Source of the DNA: Parascedosporium putredinis
Taxonomy: Eukaryota; Ascomycota; Sordariomycetes; Microascales; Microascaceae
DNA length: 64,000 bases
Reading direction: 5' to 3'
Assembly: GCA_949357655.1 (NCBI GenBank)
Contig: CASHTG010000005.1
Location: 496,001 to 560,000 of the forward strand
Shown here in pieces: positions 14,859 through 29,924 of this stretch. The translations under genes and the position numbers were made by a program. Every line of letters starts with the position of its first letter. The stretch's first letter is position 1. The notes under the pieces are model-generated. The model was not told the origin of the DNA. It did not search any database and saw nothing but the letters and a program-made list of their open reading frames with translations.

Positions 14859-17775
14859 AGTGAGTGCACCCTCCCCCTCCTCCTCCGTAGATGGGTATTT
14901 TTGTGCTGCATGCCCGGCCGCTTGGCCCACTGGATGCCGTACCGTGGTGGCGCCATGACGACATGCGTGAACGGTAGGTCAGTGTTCACCTTTCTTTCAT
15001 TCTTTTTTCTTTCTTCCTGTCTTTTCTCTCTGCTTCTTCCCGTCACCTGGGGGAGCATTGCGGACAGCGACCGACCGGCCCCGCAAAAAGAAGGGAGGCT
15101 GGTAAGAAGGGGAAAAAAGGTGGGAGAGGTGTTCGGCCTTGCGCCCGCACTTGCCTTCCTTCAGGCGGCGACTCGTGATCCACCCGCCCACGAATGCAAG
15201 TATTTGGGTAAGGATCGTTGATAATGTTCCTCCGTGGGTTGTTTGTGGGTGTTCTTGAGTTGGTATGGCGTAGTTCGGGGTGATGGAGAGCAGTAGATAC
15301 GTCATGTGGTAGGAGAGTTGCAAACAAGTCCAAAATATCGGCCAATTTTAGCTTACCCATTCATTACCTTGAAGCACCGGCGCCTCCCTTCTCGCGTAAA
15401 CTTTGATCTTCCATCATGTCGACCTAGCGTCTGCTGCAATCTCGAGATACAGAGTCCCGAGCCATATCGGCATTAGCAAGACTTCTCCCAAACACTTCTA
15501 GTCACTGGTTCGGATACTGCTGTTTCCTTCTCTGTTTTATCTCCACTTTGAGATGGACAGCAATATATGCTTATTTGTAGGACTATTTCTTTTTCTTAGT
15601 TTCTGGTCACCCCGCTTCTTTGTCTGATTCTCCCTAGGTTGGGTGCAGTCTGGTTCGTTCCGTCGTGCCATGCAGTCTGGAGTACATATCCCCAAATGCA
15701 CTAACTGCACGCTGTGTGTTCTCGTGGCTCCTGCTTCGCCTTTTGCCTTCTACCTCACCTTACCCCGGAGCCCAGTCCTTGCTTGCCTGCCGCGTTACGT
15801 CGGCCGCTTTGCCCTCCCATTTATGCGCCTCCTTCTATCTTTCTTAGTCCTTTCTACCACCGAGAACTGCATATTTGCCCATCCATGGATTAAGATAAGC
15901 TGGGCGCCATGCGTTTGCTTTTGCTTCTGTCCTCGGTGCTTGCGAAAGTGCCGTTACCCTTTGAAAACTCGTCTTTGTTTGCCAATAGGCCAAATAGACA
16001 CGGCAGGGCCAAGATAAAAATGGCACCTTCCCCACATCCAAGTTTACAGCGAGTTTGGTTGTGTAATAGCGCGGTTGCGTGGGTGATGTAGGGTATTAGC
16101 GCGTGCGGCCGGAGTGGAGTGTGTGTGGTGCTTCCCCTCCTACATTTGGCCGGTGACTTCAATGGCCTCCAGCAGGTCTGCTAAAAAAAAAAGTGGGCGT
16201 AGGCTCTCGAGGTATGGAATTTATGAGTGCGAACCGTTTTCTCAAAATGAGATGCGGGGCTGGGTAACCGCAACCATGCGTCGCTAGCGCCCACGCACCA
16301 TGGTTTCCACGTTCTGACCTTTTTGTCGCTTTTTGCTTTTCCTAGCTGGGGGAGGAATGGGAGAAGAAAGGCGTCTTTCGTCCATGACGAGTCAGGCAAG
16401 GATGATGGCCGAAGAATATTCCAGATCGTAGACCCTGGCGCCTTTATTCGAAGAAGGCGACCAACGGCAAAACATCAAGGGGAAAAAGAAGAGAAAGGAG
16501 AAGAAAGGGTGGATCAAGAGCATGTCGCAGGCTGAAAGAGGGAATACGAGACCCTGTTGGGCATTGGAAAGAAGGTTTCTAGCGTGGGTTCGTTTGTCTT
16601 GTTTAGGAAGGGATAGGACGGATGGGGGATGGAGGGGACGCTCCCCCGGGCCTCCTCAAGGTATCGAACAAGGCCCATGCTCGTCATTCGGACATGAGCC
16701 ATTCGACACTGATGAACGAATTGCTCGAACAGACCGTTATCAATTGCTTGTCCACTCCAGCGCAGCCTTGAGGGAAGGGCAATGAGAATGCAACATGAGA
16801 TGGGCAGACACCTAAAACATCATAGTATGATCACAGTTGCTCGTGGCACCTGTTCCACACACCCCACCTCCCTAGAGAGGGGGACACTAGGATGGTAGAG
16901 AGCAAAAAGAAAAGAGAAAAAAAAGGTCAAGTCTATGTCAAAAGATGGAGGGGCCGATCAGTGTTGACCCCACTGGATTGTGGCCGGCTTGCGGGGTCTC
17001 CGAGTCTGAGGCATCTCGTTCTTCCCATTCGATTGGATCCGTCGTGGTTGTGTCGAGGGCATGCAAACGTGGTCGACTTCTCCAAAGTTGGCTATATTTG
17101 GCGGATGAGAGCAACAGATGGGTGCAGTCCGTGGCCCCTTCCTGCGAACGCACACCGGCCACCTCTCCGGTCCCGTCCTGTCATCGCTGTTTCGTCAGAC
17201 CTGCATTAGGCTGGCAAAGGCCCGCAAATCACTGGCAAGCGTTGGGTGACAGTGAAAATAGGACACGCACACAGTGTCTCAAAGAGGCTCATGTGCTCAG
17301 TCGGAGCACGGAATGCAAGACGGGACCAAGGGACTCATGTCAACTGTGAGCTGCCGAACTCCTTCCCCGCTCCCGAAGAAAACATGAATGCGACCACACT
17401 CAAAAGGGCATTGAGGCTCACTCTCCTTCCTAAAGCCAAACAACGAACGCCTTACAAAAAAATAAAAAAACCTGAGAGGCGTCTCCTTTCACTTGTTAGA
17501 ATGGCCCTTCTTGAGTTGCTGAAATACAATTGCCATACTCCATGTTTTGGAAAAGAGAGAATGTAGCTTCTAAGAGACTGCTACTCTTACGACCGAATAG
17601 GTTAGATCCGGCCTCGTACGAAGTGGCTTCTCGACGAACAAGGTCGAACTTGAAGGAATCGTACCCGGCTGTTTTGCATGATGGTGATGAAAGTGTGTGT
17701 GAGATATTATGATCCCGGATGGAGCTAGGATTGACCGCCATGAATTTGAGATCGCCCACGTTTCTTTCCTCCTGC

Positions 17776-17791
17776 CACACACACACACACC
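17776..17791. repeat. (CA)n microsatellite
   Basis: Eight CA dinucleotides between a CT-rich stretch and CCACTTCGGG. It is likely to vary in length between strains. Confidence 0.8.
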
Positions 17792-20700
17792 CACTTCGGG
17801 GCCTGCAAACGCCTGAGCGTATTACCTTGCTGGGGGTCGAAAAAGAAGAAGAAGAAAAAAGCAAGAGGCCGGGGGAAGAGGTGACTGGGGGACCCAAAGG
17901 CGACAAGGCCCCATTGTCGGTTTGGTGAGGCGACCAGGCCCTTCCGACAAAAAGAGAATGAGATCCACGCATATCTACAAGGGGACCCTCCCCTGAGGTG
18001 GTGCTCATGGTGGAGAAAGAGTGGGAAAATGAAGGACAAGGAGAAATAAAAATGCAACAGACTTTTCGGAGGTTGAGATGTCAAAACTTAGTGCGACGGG
18101 AACATTTTCCATCCCGTCAGTGCACTGCAGGCGAAAGCTCGCGCTACGAGCGGGAGGTCGCCATCTCGGCACGAGGACAAGGAGGCATGTATGTCTCAAA
18201 GGTGGCGAAGAGTGGAAGCAGGAAGAAAAAGGAAAGGGGGAAAAAAGTCCGATGCAAGGCCAAGAATGATCAGTTGTTTTTTCCTAGTCCTAGTTTCATG
18301 CTAATAAGAAGAAAAGAAATCACACTGGAAATCTTGAAAGTGATAATGGAACAAGTTCTTGCGGCCGTGGTTTGCATTGTATTGGCCTTGCTAGTCTACA
18401 ATGTTCCCTTCCTTCCTCGTGCTTATCGCTCGCCCCGGGAAGCTGATTATTCGCAAGGGCGGCGGGGGTTTTGCACGAGAGAAGAAGCCCCTCCCTAAAA
18501 GAGCGAAAGGGGATCACCAGACCTCGAGGGGAGGAAGGCCATGCAGCGACATGGCTGCATTTTTTTCTGCAAGTCGAGCCAATGACCGGAATAGAAGGAG
18601 CTCTCCGACGCTGCAAGCTGCAAGTCAAGTGCGAGTAGTTCGCTTCACACCAGAGTTTCACCAAGCTGCGAGAAGGCCGGATCGAGCCATGCCCTCGAAT
18701 AGGAAGCGGACAGAAAAGTTTGGTCGCGGCAGGTTCTCAAGCCCGTCCAAGGTGATAACCGATAACAAAGCCCAAAGAGGAAGAGGCGTGGTCAGATCAC
18801 AGAAAAAAAAAAGAAATTTAGGACGACTGACTTGGTTGAGAGACTCGACAGTTCTCCATTCGAGTGCCCCACTCGGCACGTTTTACAAGTACAAGTATGG
18901 ATGCTCAGTACTAGTGCTGTGTCTGTATTTGGAGCAGAACCCTTGTGCGAGCAGCCACGCGTGGTGAAAGCCCTCGAGCTTATGCACCAATGAAGACACG
19001 AGGAATGCGCTCCTCCAACGTCTGACTGCCTTGCCCAAACTTTCGAGATGCTTTTGCTATCTTGTTGGGTCTCCAAAACAGATATCTTGTGGGCTGGGAA
19101 CTAGGGAGCTTGGCAAAATATGTGTGATGGGGAGGGAGACAAGCATTGCCAGAGAAAAAGTTGGGGTAAGATGCACCGGGGCGGGGGGCCTGGACACTCG
19201 AGAAACTGTATGGTTGACCACACTAATGACACTCGAACTCTTGCCTGCCTGCGATAGCGCAGTCCGGATGTCCCCTCTAAACCGATATGAGAACACCTGC
19301 CCTCGGTTGGCCTGGGGGATGGGGTGTCGAGAGTTGATGGTCAACTTTGAGGGAGCCAGTGACAGGCCGCAGCCAGGCCGGCGTTGCATTGCTTACAAGT
19401 GTGGGGTTGGGGGATGCAGGTTTTATTGGCCGCGGGGAGAGGAACCGGACAGGCCCTGGCTCCGGACTGCAACCCTGCACAGTCGGGGGCTATTACTGCA
19501 GCCACCACCACACAATAATACTCACCACATTCGAACAACTGAATCCAAGAGACCTGTGTGGCCAGCAAGGATTTGGCGCTTTCCCTTGTACAAGCAGCGC
19601 ACCGATGTGTCGAGATCAAAATCCCATGTGGCGTCCAACGAACCAAGAAACCTCGACGCGATTGCAGATGTTGGTCTGTAGAGAATTTCCCCATCGCTCA
19701 TTTGTCCAACCAACAACATTGGTGGGACGGCGGAGGGGGCTTGTCGTCTCATTCTGCGGTCGGCACAACTCTCGCCACGGCATGTCGCACAGTCTCTGGA
19801 AGAGCCTCCTGGAAGTATTTTGCTTTTCTTTTTCTTAGAGAGAGAGAGCACACTTGGCGCTTTTATTTGATGCATGTGGCTTAATCTCTCTAATCTTCAC
19901 GGTGGTTTAAGAAGCCGAGAGTGGGATTTTGTCGCCCATCAACCTTTCTCTTGAGCCATCCATCCAGTAGTAATGGCTGTCGTGCCGGGAGAAGCAAAGT
20001 TCAAAGTGGTAAGGACTCAAATGGGTGATGCGGGCACGGGCCAGGAAGGCATCTCAAGGGCGCTTCAAGAATCAGCGTGTTAGCTAACCTCTCTGGGATA
20101 TGCCTGTTTCCTTCCCCCTCCCCTCCCCAGCTCGAAGGACTGGGAAATGGAGCGGCATAATATTGCGATGTGATAATCCATGCAGTCGCCATGTGGGAGG
20201 AGGTCGCCGGGCTTTTCTGTTGATCCGGGCAAAATATGATGGATAGAAGGGCGGGCGGCTCAGGTAAAACCCGGAGATGCTGAGCAATATACTCCTGCAT
20301 TCGGAAAGTTTTTAACAGATCAGAGCAAAAGGAAATAAGTCCCATGGACAGACAGACACACACAGCACCTGCACTTACACGAACAGACGCTGGTAAAAAG
20401 AAATTTTCATCCCCCTCCTACCCTGCCTAGCACCTACACCTGCGTACGCACATACACACCGACAGATAACAAGCACGCGCATGCTCGTGTGAAGACGGCA
20501 AGGCAAGCGGGAGGCGACATCTGCTCGTCTGAATAGCCACCGCAGAGAAGCAGCGTTTGCGCAGATCCTCAGACAAATTAATCTTAAGCGGTTTCTGCCA
20601 TGACAGAGCATTATGTGATCACAAGAGAGAACAGAACCCCTCCTCTTCCTCTTCCTCCTCCCCCACGCCGTTTCTCGAGTCGCCCAGCCGAGCTTTATTA

Positions 20701-23700
20701 GTCGAACACAATCAGATGTCAAGACAAAGACAAGAGACGTCGAGGGTACAGGAATTTAATTTCATCTTGTCCTAGAGGCGGTGCCGACCTAACGTAATTC
20801 CTTTCCGCTTTGTCCTCTTTCTTGCCCGAGGCCTCAAGGTTCTAGACTTTGGTTGCTTGCTCAGCCGAAGGCCCTCTCTTTGGTATTATCCGATGGAACA
20901 GGACAAATAAGAACCCAAAACGAGACTGAGGGGAGCCAAATTTGAATTGGCCAATTTTTTATTTTATCTTCCCTTCCAACGAAATCAAATGCTTCGTTGG
21001 GAGCTATCCGAAAGCCAAGGCCAGGTACGGTACGCTACTGTACGACAGGGACAAGGGAGAACAACAAAAGAGGCTGTATTCGAAGATTACGAACGACAAT
21101 GGAGGAGTTATTATTATGGGGACTGAGACACGCTGAGCAAAGACAGAACGCCTGCTTGGTCTCTTTTTTCCCTCTCCCTCTTGGACGAGGAACCGGGGTC
21201 AAGGACATGGGTCTCTTCCTCCTTCCTCATAGCGTCGTATCCTCTCCCGTCCTGACAGGTCAAATCCTTTCCTGATTCGGTCTAGCTTCCCCTCAAATTC
21301 TGCGCCCTTTGAGCAGATCGAGTTAGATCTTGTCGTCGGGTGCTCATGCTCTCCCTCTCCTTCTCTTCTTTTCTCTGTGGAGAAAACTATACGGAGGAAG
21401 ATCACTGGCCGCAGTCGTGCATGCCGCTGAAGAGCAGGGCCGCAGAATGGTCGGCTGTGCGACTGGCGTTGCGCAAAGCGGTGAGGAAATCTGATGAGCT
21501 CGAATTTTCGGCATCGGCGCAACATCAAACGCAAGCGATGCGATGACCTGTGACGATGATAGACCACGGCAGCCTTTTGGGAAACAGGCTGGCGGGGAGA
21601 TTGGCAGAGAAAAGAAAGAAAAATAAAAATAAAAAGGAGCCTCCAAGCCAACAAATTTCCAGCAGGGAGGTTGCTCAGTATGTCTGCGCCAAAACCAACA
21701 ACACCCTGGTACCGAGAAGATCTCCCTCAAAGCCTCCGCGCTCTCACAACCCAATAGAAGGCCAAAGATGTCTGCGGCTACTTTCCTTTCTCCCGATAAC
21801 CAGCAGGTTGGGAGGATAATAGCACCTGCGCCATGAAAAAAGAAAAAAATAGTTACAGGGATTTTTCAGGAAAACTGCCAAAGCCGCTTGCTTGTTCGTA
21901 TCGATGATGGGACAAAATGTCCGCGCTGCCCTTCGGAGATGAAGTTTGGGTGGCTGCGAACGACTCTGACCCGAATACATGTCTCCTCCTACTCCTACTC
22001 CCCGCATCACCATCACGATTGTGGGATGAACCAGAATATGCGGCAATCAGGCGAGAGTCGAGATGGGGTGCTCTGCCATTGTTGGTCGACACCTACATTT
22101 TTAAAATACCCATCCGGTTGCGAGGTGATGGGAGGTGGAAAAGGGCTGCCTCCGGGCTCACCCTCTGCCCGAAGAAGCTACCGCTCTTATGCCAAGGATG
22201 CAGTTGGGGTTAAAGCCCAGGATGACCGATCGCATACATTTTTAGTCGTCCAAACTTGTGAACACTTCTTCCCCTTGACCCCTTGCGACTGCAGTGCTGT
22301 GGGCGACGCAAGAGCCGTGTGGAGTCCTGGTCCATCCTGCAGGTTACGCTTGTCTGTGACAAAACTTGCCGAATTTTTCCTTTTGGCTTGAAAACCACCC
22401 TTGTTCTTACGATGAAGCGGCACAGCGGGAGAGGGGAAGGAGCAAAAGCAAAGGACAAAACCAGAAGATGCATGCGGCTCCTCCTCGTCACTTTTTTCTT
22501 TTCTTCTCTGGAGTATCAACCAGATCGTGTCCTGCTTCACCCCAATCCAACACGACAGGGGTCTGGGTGAATGTGTGCGGTTCCTTTGTGCCACTCAGTT
22601 GAATGCTTGGCCTCGAATTTTTCCGATGTACCTCGGGAGAAGGCTTATTAATAGCGTTCCAAGTATTGTTCCGCGTTTGTATGGAAACACTGCACTCAGT
22701 GCTAGCAACAGAGGAAGGAGGATCGGGACATGGACGAAGGGGAGCTGGCCGACCTCCTGCGCCGACCACCGACAACTAGTTTCCCAGAAGCGGAAATGAG
22801 CATTGGACGAGTGAGGGCTGAGCTAGCCCTGCCCTGCGTGCACCTGTTGACGAAACACTAACATCCATCCACTTTTGTTCACTACTGGGCACCAACCATG
22901 GCGCTAGAACACAGCGCAGAGCGGGCTAATGTGCGTCCTATCCTCAATTGCGAACCCCCAGGGAATGTCGTTCAAAAGCCTGCGTGCCTCTCATAGTCTC
23001 TTGCCAACGAGAAAGGGGTGCCCTCATCTGTGAGATGTTTCATTGGAGGCTGGCAGCGATTTGCAAGAGGTGCTGCACCTCCAAGGTCTGTGGGTTCTCC
23101 AGTTTCGAGTGCCTGAGAGGAGGAGGCGCTACGACCATGGCCTATCACGACATGCTGCCAGGCACCACGAACCTGCAACAGCTTGGACGTGGCCTGGATA
23201 AGTGCGGATTTTCGTCAAGGGCTGATCCTGAGGGCGCAGACCAACTGGGAAAGGGCGCTGTCCAAATATGTGTCACACGTATAAGCCTACGTCCGTATGG
23301 GCTTGAAGGCTTGTGTTAGGAAGGGAGTGATTGGCAAGCTGAATTGGTGCAAGCTCATAGAATCAATGTTCAGCTTGGTGTGTACCATTCACATAGGGCA
23401 AGGAGAAGAAGGAAAAAATCCAAATCAAGTTCTGCCTCGGAACGTGCAAGTTTGACAAGCGGTCGAAGAAGCAACGGCTTTTCATCAATGGAGGCAGTTC
23501 ATCACTGAACCCGTCAATGGTCTGTCGATCCCTTCCCTCCCATTGATAGGAGCCTCTCCCGTCCCATACCTCGCCAAGACCCCGCAACATGTGGTTGCTC
23601 GCCGAGCCAATCGGCGCAAGGTCGAGGAGCTCAATTCACTGAACAAAGTGGGAAAAGTTGCTACACAGTTGAGTATGCCTGGCCCTCCACTCTGGAAGGG

Positions 23701-26700
23701 AGGGGGCCAACTGGGGGCGCTCGAAACACCCAGAACGCAACGTGATGAATTTCAACGGCTGGTGGAGTCAACGCACGATGTATGAAACAATGTCTCCCCC
23801 AGCAAGCCATCGGAAAGAACAAAAATAATCAGCCACGTTAGCTCCGGGTTCCTGGGCACATCGCACATCGCACATCGGCCGTGTGCTTGAAGGCACCACG
23901 AGGTAGCCAAATGGAGACCTTGCTGAATGCCTCTCCTGGCACCCCCTTCCTCGCATGCATCATCGCACGCCATCAACCGTCTTCGTCGCGGGGCTGAAAG
24001 CCACCCACTGATCAGGTCGTCCCATTGCGTATCTCGAAGTAAGAGCTAGCAGTTGGCGAGCAAGGATGTCATGACCTCAACAGGGAGAGGAAGGGAAAGA
24101 GGAAAAGGAAAGAGAAGAAAAAAAAAAGCCTTGGACGCCTTTGGAGGTTTGAGCAGAACAAATCGGGAAAGATGCGAGGGGCTGGTTACACTTGCGTGCC
24201 GTGTCTGCTGCAGCGCTCGAGCATCTTCTTTTTCCATCTCTTCGCCTGTTCGCTCTCTTGTGCTTGCAGGAGGGCCATCTCCACAACTACTGCCCTGAAC
24301 TCAGCGGCGAGATCCATTTCTCAAGTTTGGCATCTGACTTGTTGACCCCGCGTTACCACCCTCGTCTGGTTTGTAGGACGCCATCAAGGAAAAAAAAAAA
24401 GAGGTACAAGGAGAAAGGGAGGGGAGAAGAAGAAGAAGACGAAGAAAAAACCACTTCGACGATGTGGTGCGCAGGAAAGCAACCCCCTTCCCCTTTATCC
24501 TCCTCAGCACTTGCATGTGTTGCATCTTAAAAGTGCGACACACACCGGGATCGATGATGCTCCCCATCAAAGAGGAGAAAAAAAAAAAAAAAAGAAGCGG
24601 TGGGCAGAGAGAGGTGGGAGGTTCGAGGGGCTCAGCGGGAGGCTTGGTGCCCCTCGTCTCCGATCAATTGACGAATCCCCGCAAGCCGGCGCCGATTCAG
24701 ATTGATCGTTCACGAGGGCCGCGGAGAACGGGTTACCTGTTGCGCCGGGCGGGTGCAGGTTTTTTTTTGCAGCCTTCATCTCATTCGTCTCTCCCACGCT
24801 CATATCTTAGATCGCCTCTCTCGTTTGGCCTCTGCCCACTTCCCTCTTCGAACATCGACATTGATCTCCGCCTCCACCGTCTCAATTCCGTGCCGGGCTT
24901 GCATGTCAAAGTCGGCCTCGACCAAAGATTGCCAGTCAGTTAGGTTGTATTCGCCGGCTTGTTGACTCTCCTCTCTTGGTGTAGTCTTTTTTTCTTCTTT
25001 TTCTTTCTGGAGGGGTCTTGCCTTGTCTCGTGCAGGTATTGAGTGAAGAAGGCTGGGTGAAAGTCGCCTCTTTGGCCTAGTGACCTTGAAGTCGCTTTGC
25101 GCCCGCTTTCTCATCGCGTCTATTTCCGCTTCCGCTGCCTTTACAAGATGTCTTTAAAGCCTTGCTTACCTCTTGCGACTGCGAACAGCATCTATGGATA
25201 GCCAGCCCCTCCTTTTCCAAAGTGACGAATTGAGCAAAAGGCAGAGCAGAGGGCGAGGAGGGGCAATCGCAATCCTCGATCCAATATCCGTGGCTCCCGT
25301 AAAATGTACCTTGGGAACCCGGGGGTGGCAGGGCCCCTTGCCGTCCTGTGCCGTGTCTTGTGGCTAAAACTGTAACCTGGAGGTCGCAATCCTTCGCCTC
25401 AAAGGTGAGGCGCGGTTACTGTTCTTGTCCGTAAGATGCAGTAAGGACAGGGGAGGGGGCGCTCCTGTTCCAGCCGGCCAAGGGCATTGGACCAAATGTA
25501 CCCGGAACTGATTTCGTAAGAATACTGAGATCGGAAGGGAGAGAGAAAGAAATGAACGAAAATCGATGAGGGCGGCCGCCGTGAGCGAGAACCATGTACG
25601 CGCGCCGTCCCGCCTGTGCCTCAATCTTGCCTCTGTGATATCTTTTTTTTTTCTCCTCTTCTTGTTTTTGGTCTACCCGCATTCTTATCGAGGGATAAGA
25701 TTGGGGGCATTATCCGCAAGTGTTTCTCGGACTACAGTTTGCTCACGCGCGATGAACAAAACATGGCCATACTTCACACACACAATGGCCCTAGCCATGC
25801 ATGATCGCGATTAGAAGGTGTCTTTCAGACTCAACAAATGTGCTCCGTAACAGAGATGCCCTTAACAGTTAATCCGCAAGAGCGTAGAATTTTTTTCTTT
25901 CTCTTTTGGAGATGTAGAGATCAATCAAGCCAATCGCGGAGGCGTTCGTGCATAGGAAGCCTCCTATCAGATGAACAAGCGAAAGCAACGTGCCTAACCA
26001 TTATTTACACCTGCATCACCGTCGATAATGTTCCCTCCCGACTTGCGACTGTGCAAGGGCCAATATCCGAATCTGGGTACGGCCACCACTCGCTATCACC
26101 TCGGCGGGAACCATCGCAGCTTGCCACTTATCCTCCTTATCCTCCTGAGAAGGGAAGATAGTCGTTGACCGCCACCAGGAAAGAAGGGTTTAATGTGGCA
26201 TTGGGCTATAATGCGTCAAGTCTATTGCATTGCACGTAATTATTCAACAAGCCCCCTCCCCTCTCCCCGACTCCCTCGCCTAACCCGTCGTCTGCGCTTG
26301 CCTCTTTCTTCTACGCCCTCTTTTCCATGATGACGAGACGCTTCGTAATACAGATAAAACTGGGGGTAATGCAGCAGCGAACCGGGCGTGATCATGTGCT
26401 GCCCCAGGTTTTCCGTCTCCCCAGGAGTCGATGCATCCCCTTCGGGTGGCCTTGTTGAAATTTCTGGCGCCAAAGAAAAAAATAGAACTGCCAAAAAAAT
26501 CCATGGGGCTTGGGCCAGGCCGTTGCAACCCCCGCATCAATTTCTGTTCTTTTTCTGGCGCTTGGGGTTATCCCATTTCTTCGGGCTGGGTTCGTTTCTC
26601 CAACATGAGATAAAAGTTCCAAGGGCCAGATGGAATGGGCCTGGTGCGGCTGGGAGAAGGTGCAGCTGGTGGTCGTCTCCTACACCCACCACCCGTCGGA

Positions 26701-29700
26701 CTATCTTCTATGCGATTCGAATTTCGAGCATATCTCAGAAAGCGTGTCCCCAAGATTATTCACTTCCACGTACTAACATTGGAGGGATAAGGGTGCAAGT
26801 CCAGAGAATCAATGGCAACTATTGCGCAAGCGGCTCGAGGCGTGCCTGGAGTCAAAAGGCAGATTACATCGAGGCAGAGCCGCCAGACGAACTCTGGTGG
26901 ACTGTTCTTGGTTCACTCAAGGTAGGGTGGCATCGTGCAGCCTCAAGGATGTAAGAGAGGAGAGAGAAGGAAGGGGGCGGAGGTCCTCTGATGATCTGCA
27001 TACGGGCAAGATCAATTTTCTTGGGTGCTCTCATATTGGGGTCGTTAAGCTCGAGATGGCACAAGCGCCCACCCTTCTTCTCCCATCGTTGTTCGTAACC
27101 CCTGCTCAAGGGCAAGAAACATTGGCTGGCGGGTGGTGGGTGGAGATGGAAGAGGAGCGACTGAGAAATGAGCAAGAGAGGAAAAAGCAAATCACAGGGC
27201 TCAACCTCCCGGGAGGCTTGAAAATAATGCGGGGAAAGGGAAAGCAAGGACGGCGGGAAGGCTCATTTCCCGTGTCTTCCTCCCTCACATCCCGCCCTCC
27301 TTTCCCCCAAAGACGCGTCCCGAAGGTGCAAGCCAACCAAATATTCGCACACAATAAGAAAAAAGAGAGGGATGTTCCTTGTCGCGGAGAGGATCAAGGT
27401 GAGCGCTGTATTGAACGGAGGGTGTAGATGAGGGGTCACCCCCCTCCTCTTATCAGACCCGAATTAAGCTTTTGGCTGTGAGAGTGAGAGGGGAAAATCT
27501 ATTTTTCCTTTTTCCCTTTTTCCTTTTATCTCTTCTAATGTGCTATCTGCCTTTTCTTGGCCTCCTTCAATGGCCCCCATCGCTTGGCCCGGGGCGTGTG
27601 CGGCAGTCGAAGGAAAAAGAAGGAGAAAAGCAAGTCCAATTCCTTCCTTCCTTTCGACTCCTCCTGCAGAAGAGAGAGAAAGGAAATGTTTGGCGGTCTT
27701 CGACCATGAGCGCAACCCTCCCCTTCGGCTCACTGCCGGGGAACTGCCTTTGTCAGACAGAACGTCTTGTATGTCGCTTCGAGGGGAAACAAAGAATATT
27801 CCAAAAGACGGAAAAGCAAAACCTCTGCTCGAAGCCAACATCAGAACACGACCACTGCACTTGATCGGATTGCTTCATTGATGCCATTGAAAACACCCTT
27901 GCGTGTCCCTCCTTCTCTCTCCCACACCTACTTAGGCTTCTCTGCGATTTTCCATTGCTGCTTTGCAGGCTGCTTTCCCGTCAAGTTTAAAAGAAAACCA
28001 TCGATGGCTTCTGGCCAAAACTTTTACCAGTAGATCGCTCCTCCTAGTGGACGTGTGGAGAGGAGCCACAACGCTTGTAATAAAACCTTTTAAGCCAAAC
28101 CCTTGCTCGGCTCGAGAAAGCCCCGTCAAGAGGTGCAGGGAAGTGGTTCCTGAGGGAGGGACCAGGTATAGGGGTACTTGGAAAATAGTGTGAGCAAGGT
28201 GTATGATAAGGTACATTCTACCACGTCTATCCAGGGTCTCTTGTCGTGATGGTGGATTCTTGCAAGCATGGTCTTCCCTGCTATCAAGCCTGCCGTGTTT
28301 GACCAGAAACCTCTCCTTTGTTTGAGGCGGGGTAGGCACCCATCCTGGTGTGGTCTTTCCCCAGAATCGATGCTTGAATGCGCTATTCGAGCGATTGGAC
28401 GTCTTTGCTTGCGCAAAACGAGCAGCCAGAGAAATGCGGCGAGGAGAGAGAGACCACACCTGCGTACTCGAGTGTTCAACATGATACCTAAAAAGCCTAA
28501 TGGGGCCAGTCCCAATCTGGGATGGGCTCGCCGCAAGCGAGGGTGGCTTCCCCCGGCATTGGTGTGGAGAAGGCCAGAAGAAGGCCAGAAAGAAAAAGGA
28601 AAACCCCAATAGCGCAACAAGTTTGGCTGATCGCGTCGAGCTAGCCTGTTGGCGCCTTGTTGGGAACGGCGTCCTGTCCGTCAACGACTGATGCTTCGTC
28701 TCCACAAAAGGCGAACAAAAGTCAATTCCGATGCTCGAAAGGCCAGCGACACGTCGTCATCTGTTCTAAAAATCTAGCGGATGGTTGTGGAGGCGATAAA
28801 TCTCCGCCCCCATTACATGGCGGGGAGGAGAAGAGGGGGGTCCAAAAGGAAACTGGCTGGTCTGGGGGGCACTCCGCAGTCGCTGATCTGGTAGTGGTTC
28901 ACCACCCGGCAACCCTTTTGATGGGTGTAATGGAGAGCTCTGTTCGCTAGGTTACGGAAAGGGAAAGCATGACGATGGCGGTGCATGCCCGGGCTACGGC
29001 TCTCGCATTAGGGCTTCGAAGACAAGGAATCCAGTGCGAACATTCCCCGCTTGAATTGCGATTTCGAGCCTATCACGAATACCTCGTGCCTTGCCCTGCA
29101 GAGGCTCATGGCATTCCTCCGCCAAGCGAAGACGCAGCCGGGTTACGATTAAATCATCGGCCCCTCCCCTGGGGGAAGGAGGTGCAAAGGAGGAGCTGGA
29201 CAGGCATACATGGACAAGAAAAGAGTAAGAAAAGGGGGCCTCGCATAGATTACGGAAATGATTTGCTAGATATACAAGGCATGTATTACGACTTGATCAA
29301 CTCGGGGATGATGAGCAGTAGCGTCACGGATGTGATGGAAGGGAGAAAGAAGAGGTAGAAGAAGAATCGATAACAGGGGGTAGAGAAGGGAGGGGCCAGG
29401 GGAGGCGGAGAGTTTCTTCGCTTCTCTGACATTGAATGCTCTCTCGTGCGAGGAGGCCACGCCAAGTCCTAAAATCCGGAGGATGTGGAGGTGTCATTCT
29501 ATGATCTCGGTTAGACGATAAGCACCAAGCTAAAAGAGACTAGAGAGGCCCTAACCCAAGCCATCAATCGATCTTCTTCCCCTTTGCGCTTCCCTCCCTT
29601 TCGTTTGACAGCTGGGACCAATCGAGATTGGGAGGGAGGAGACGAGTGAAAGAGGAAAGCCTGGGACCATTGAAGGTAAAAAGAAAAAGAATACGAGTGC

Positions 29701-29892
29701 AAACCCAGGATTCTGGGAGCTGGTGTCATGTGTATTGAACGTTTCGTGTGCTACACACCTTCTTGCCCCTCCCCTTCCTTTCGCTTTTGTTCCTTTTCCT
29801 TTTCACGTTGGTCCGGGACGAGCGGAATCGAGCGTGATGTGATGGAAAAGTAGTCTTGTTTGGCGGCCGCGCTAGAGCTTATCTGCACCCTC

Positions 29893-29924
29893 TTCCTGCC
29901 TTCCTGCCTTCCTGCCTTCCTGCC
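29893..29924. repeat. 8-bp tandem repeat, 4 copies
   Basis: Four perfect head-to-tail copies of TTCCTGCC. An 8-bp unit is not a multiple of three, so it is not a coding repeat in any one frame. It stands in the gene-poor region. Confidence 0.85.

Noticed and set aside
27932..28705. 257-codon open frame on the minus strand, longest in the gene-poor region
   Set aside because: Composition is rich in R, S, T and P without motif or domain; its opposite strand has similar open frames, as expected by chance in this base composition.
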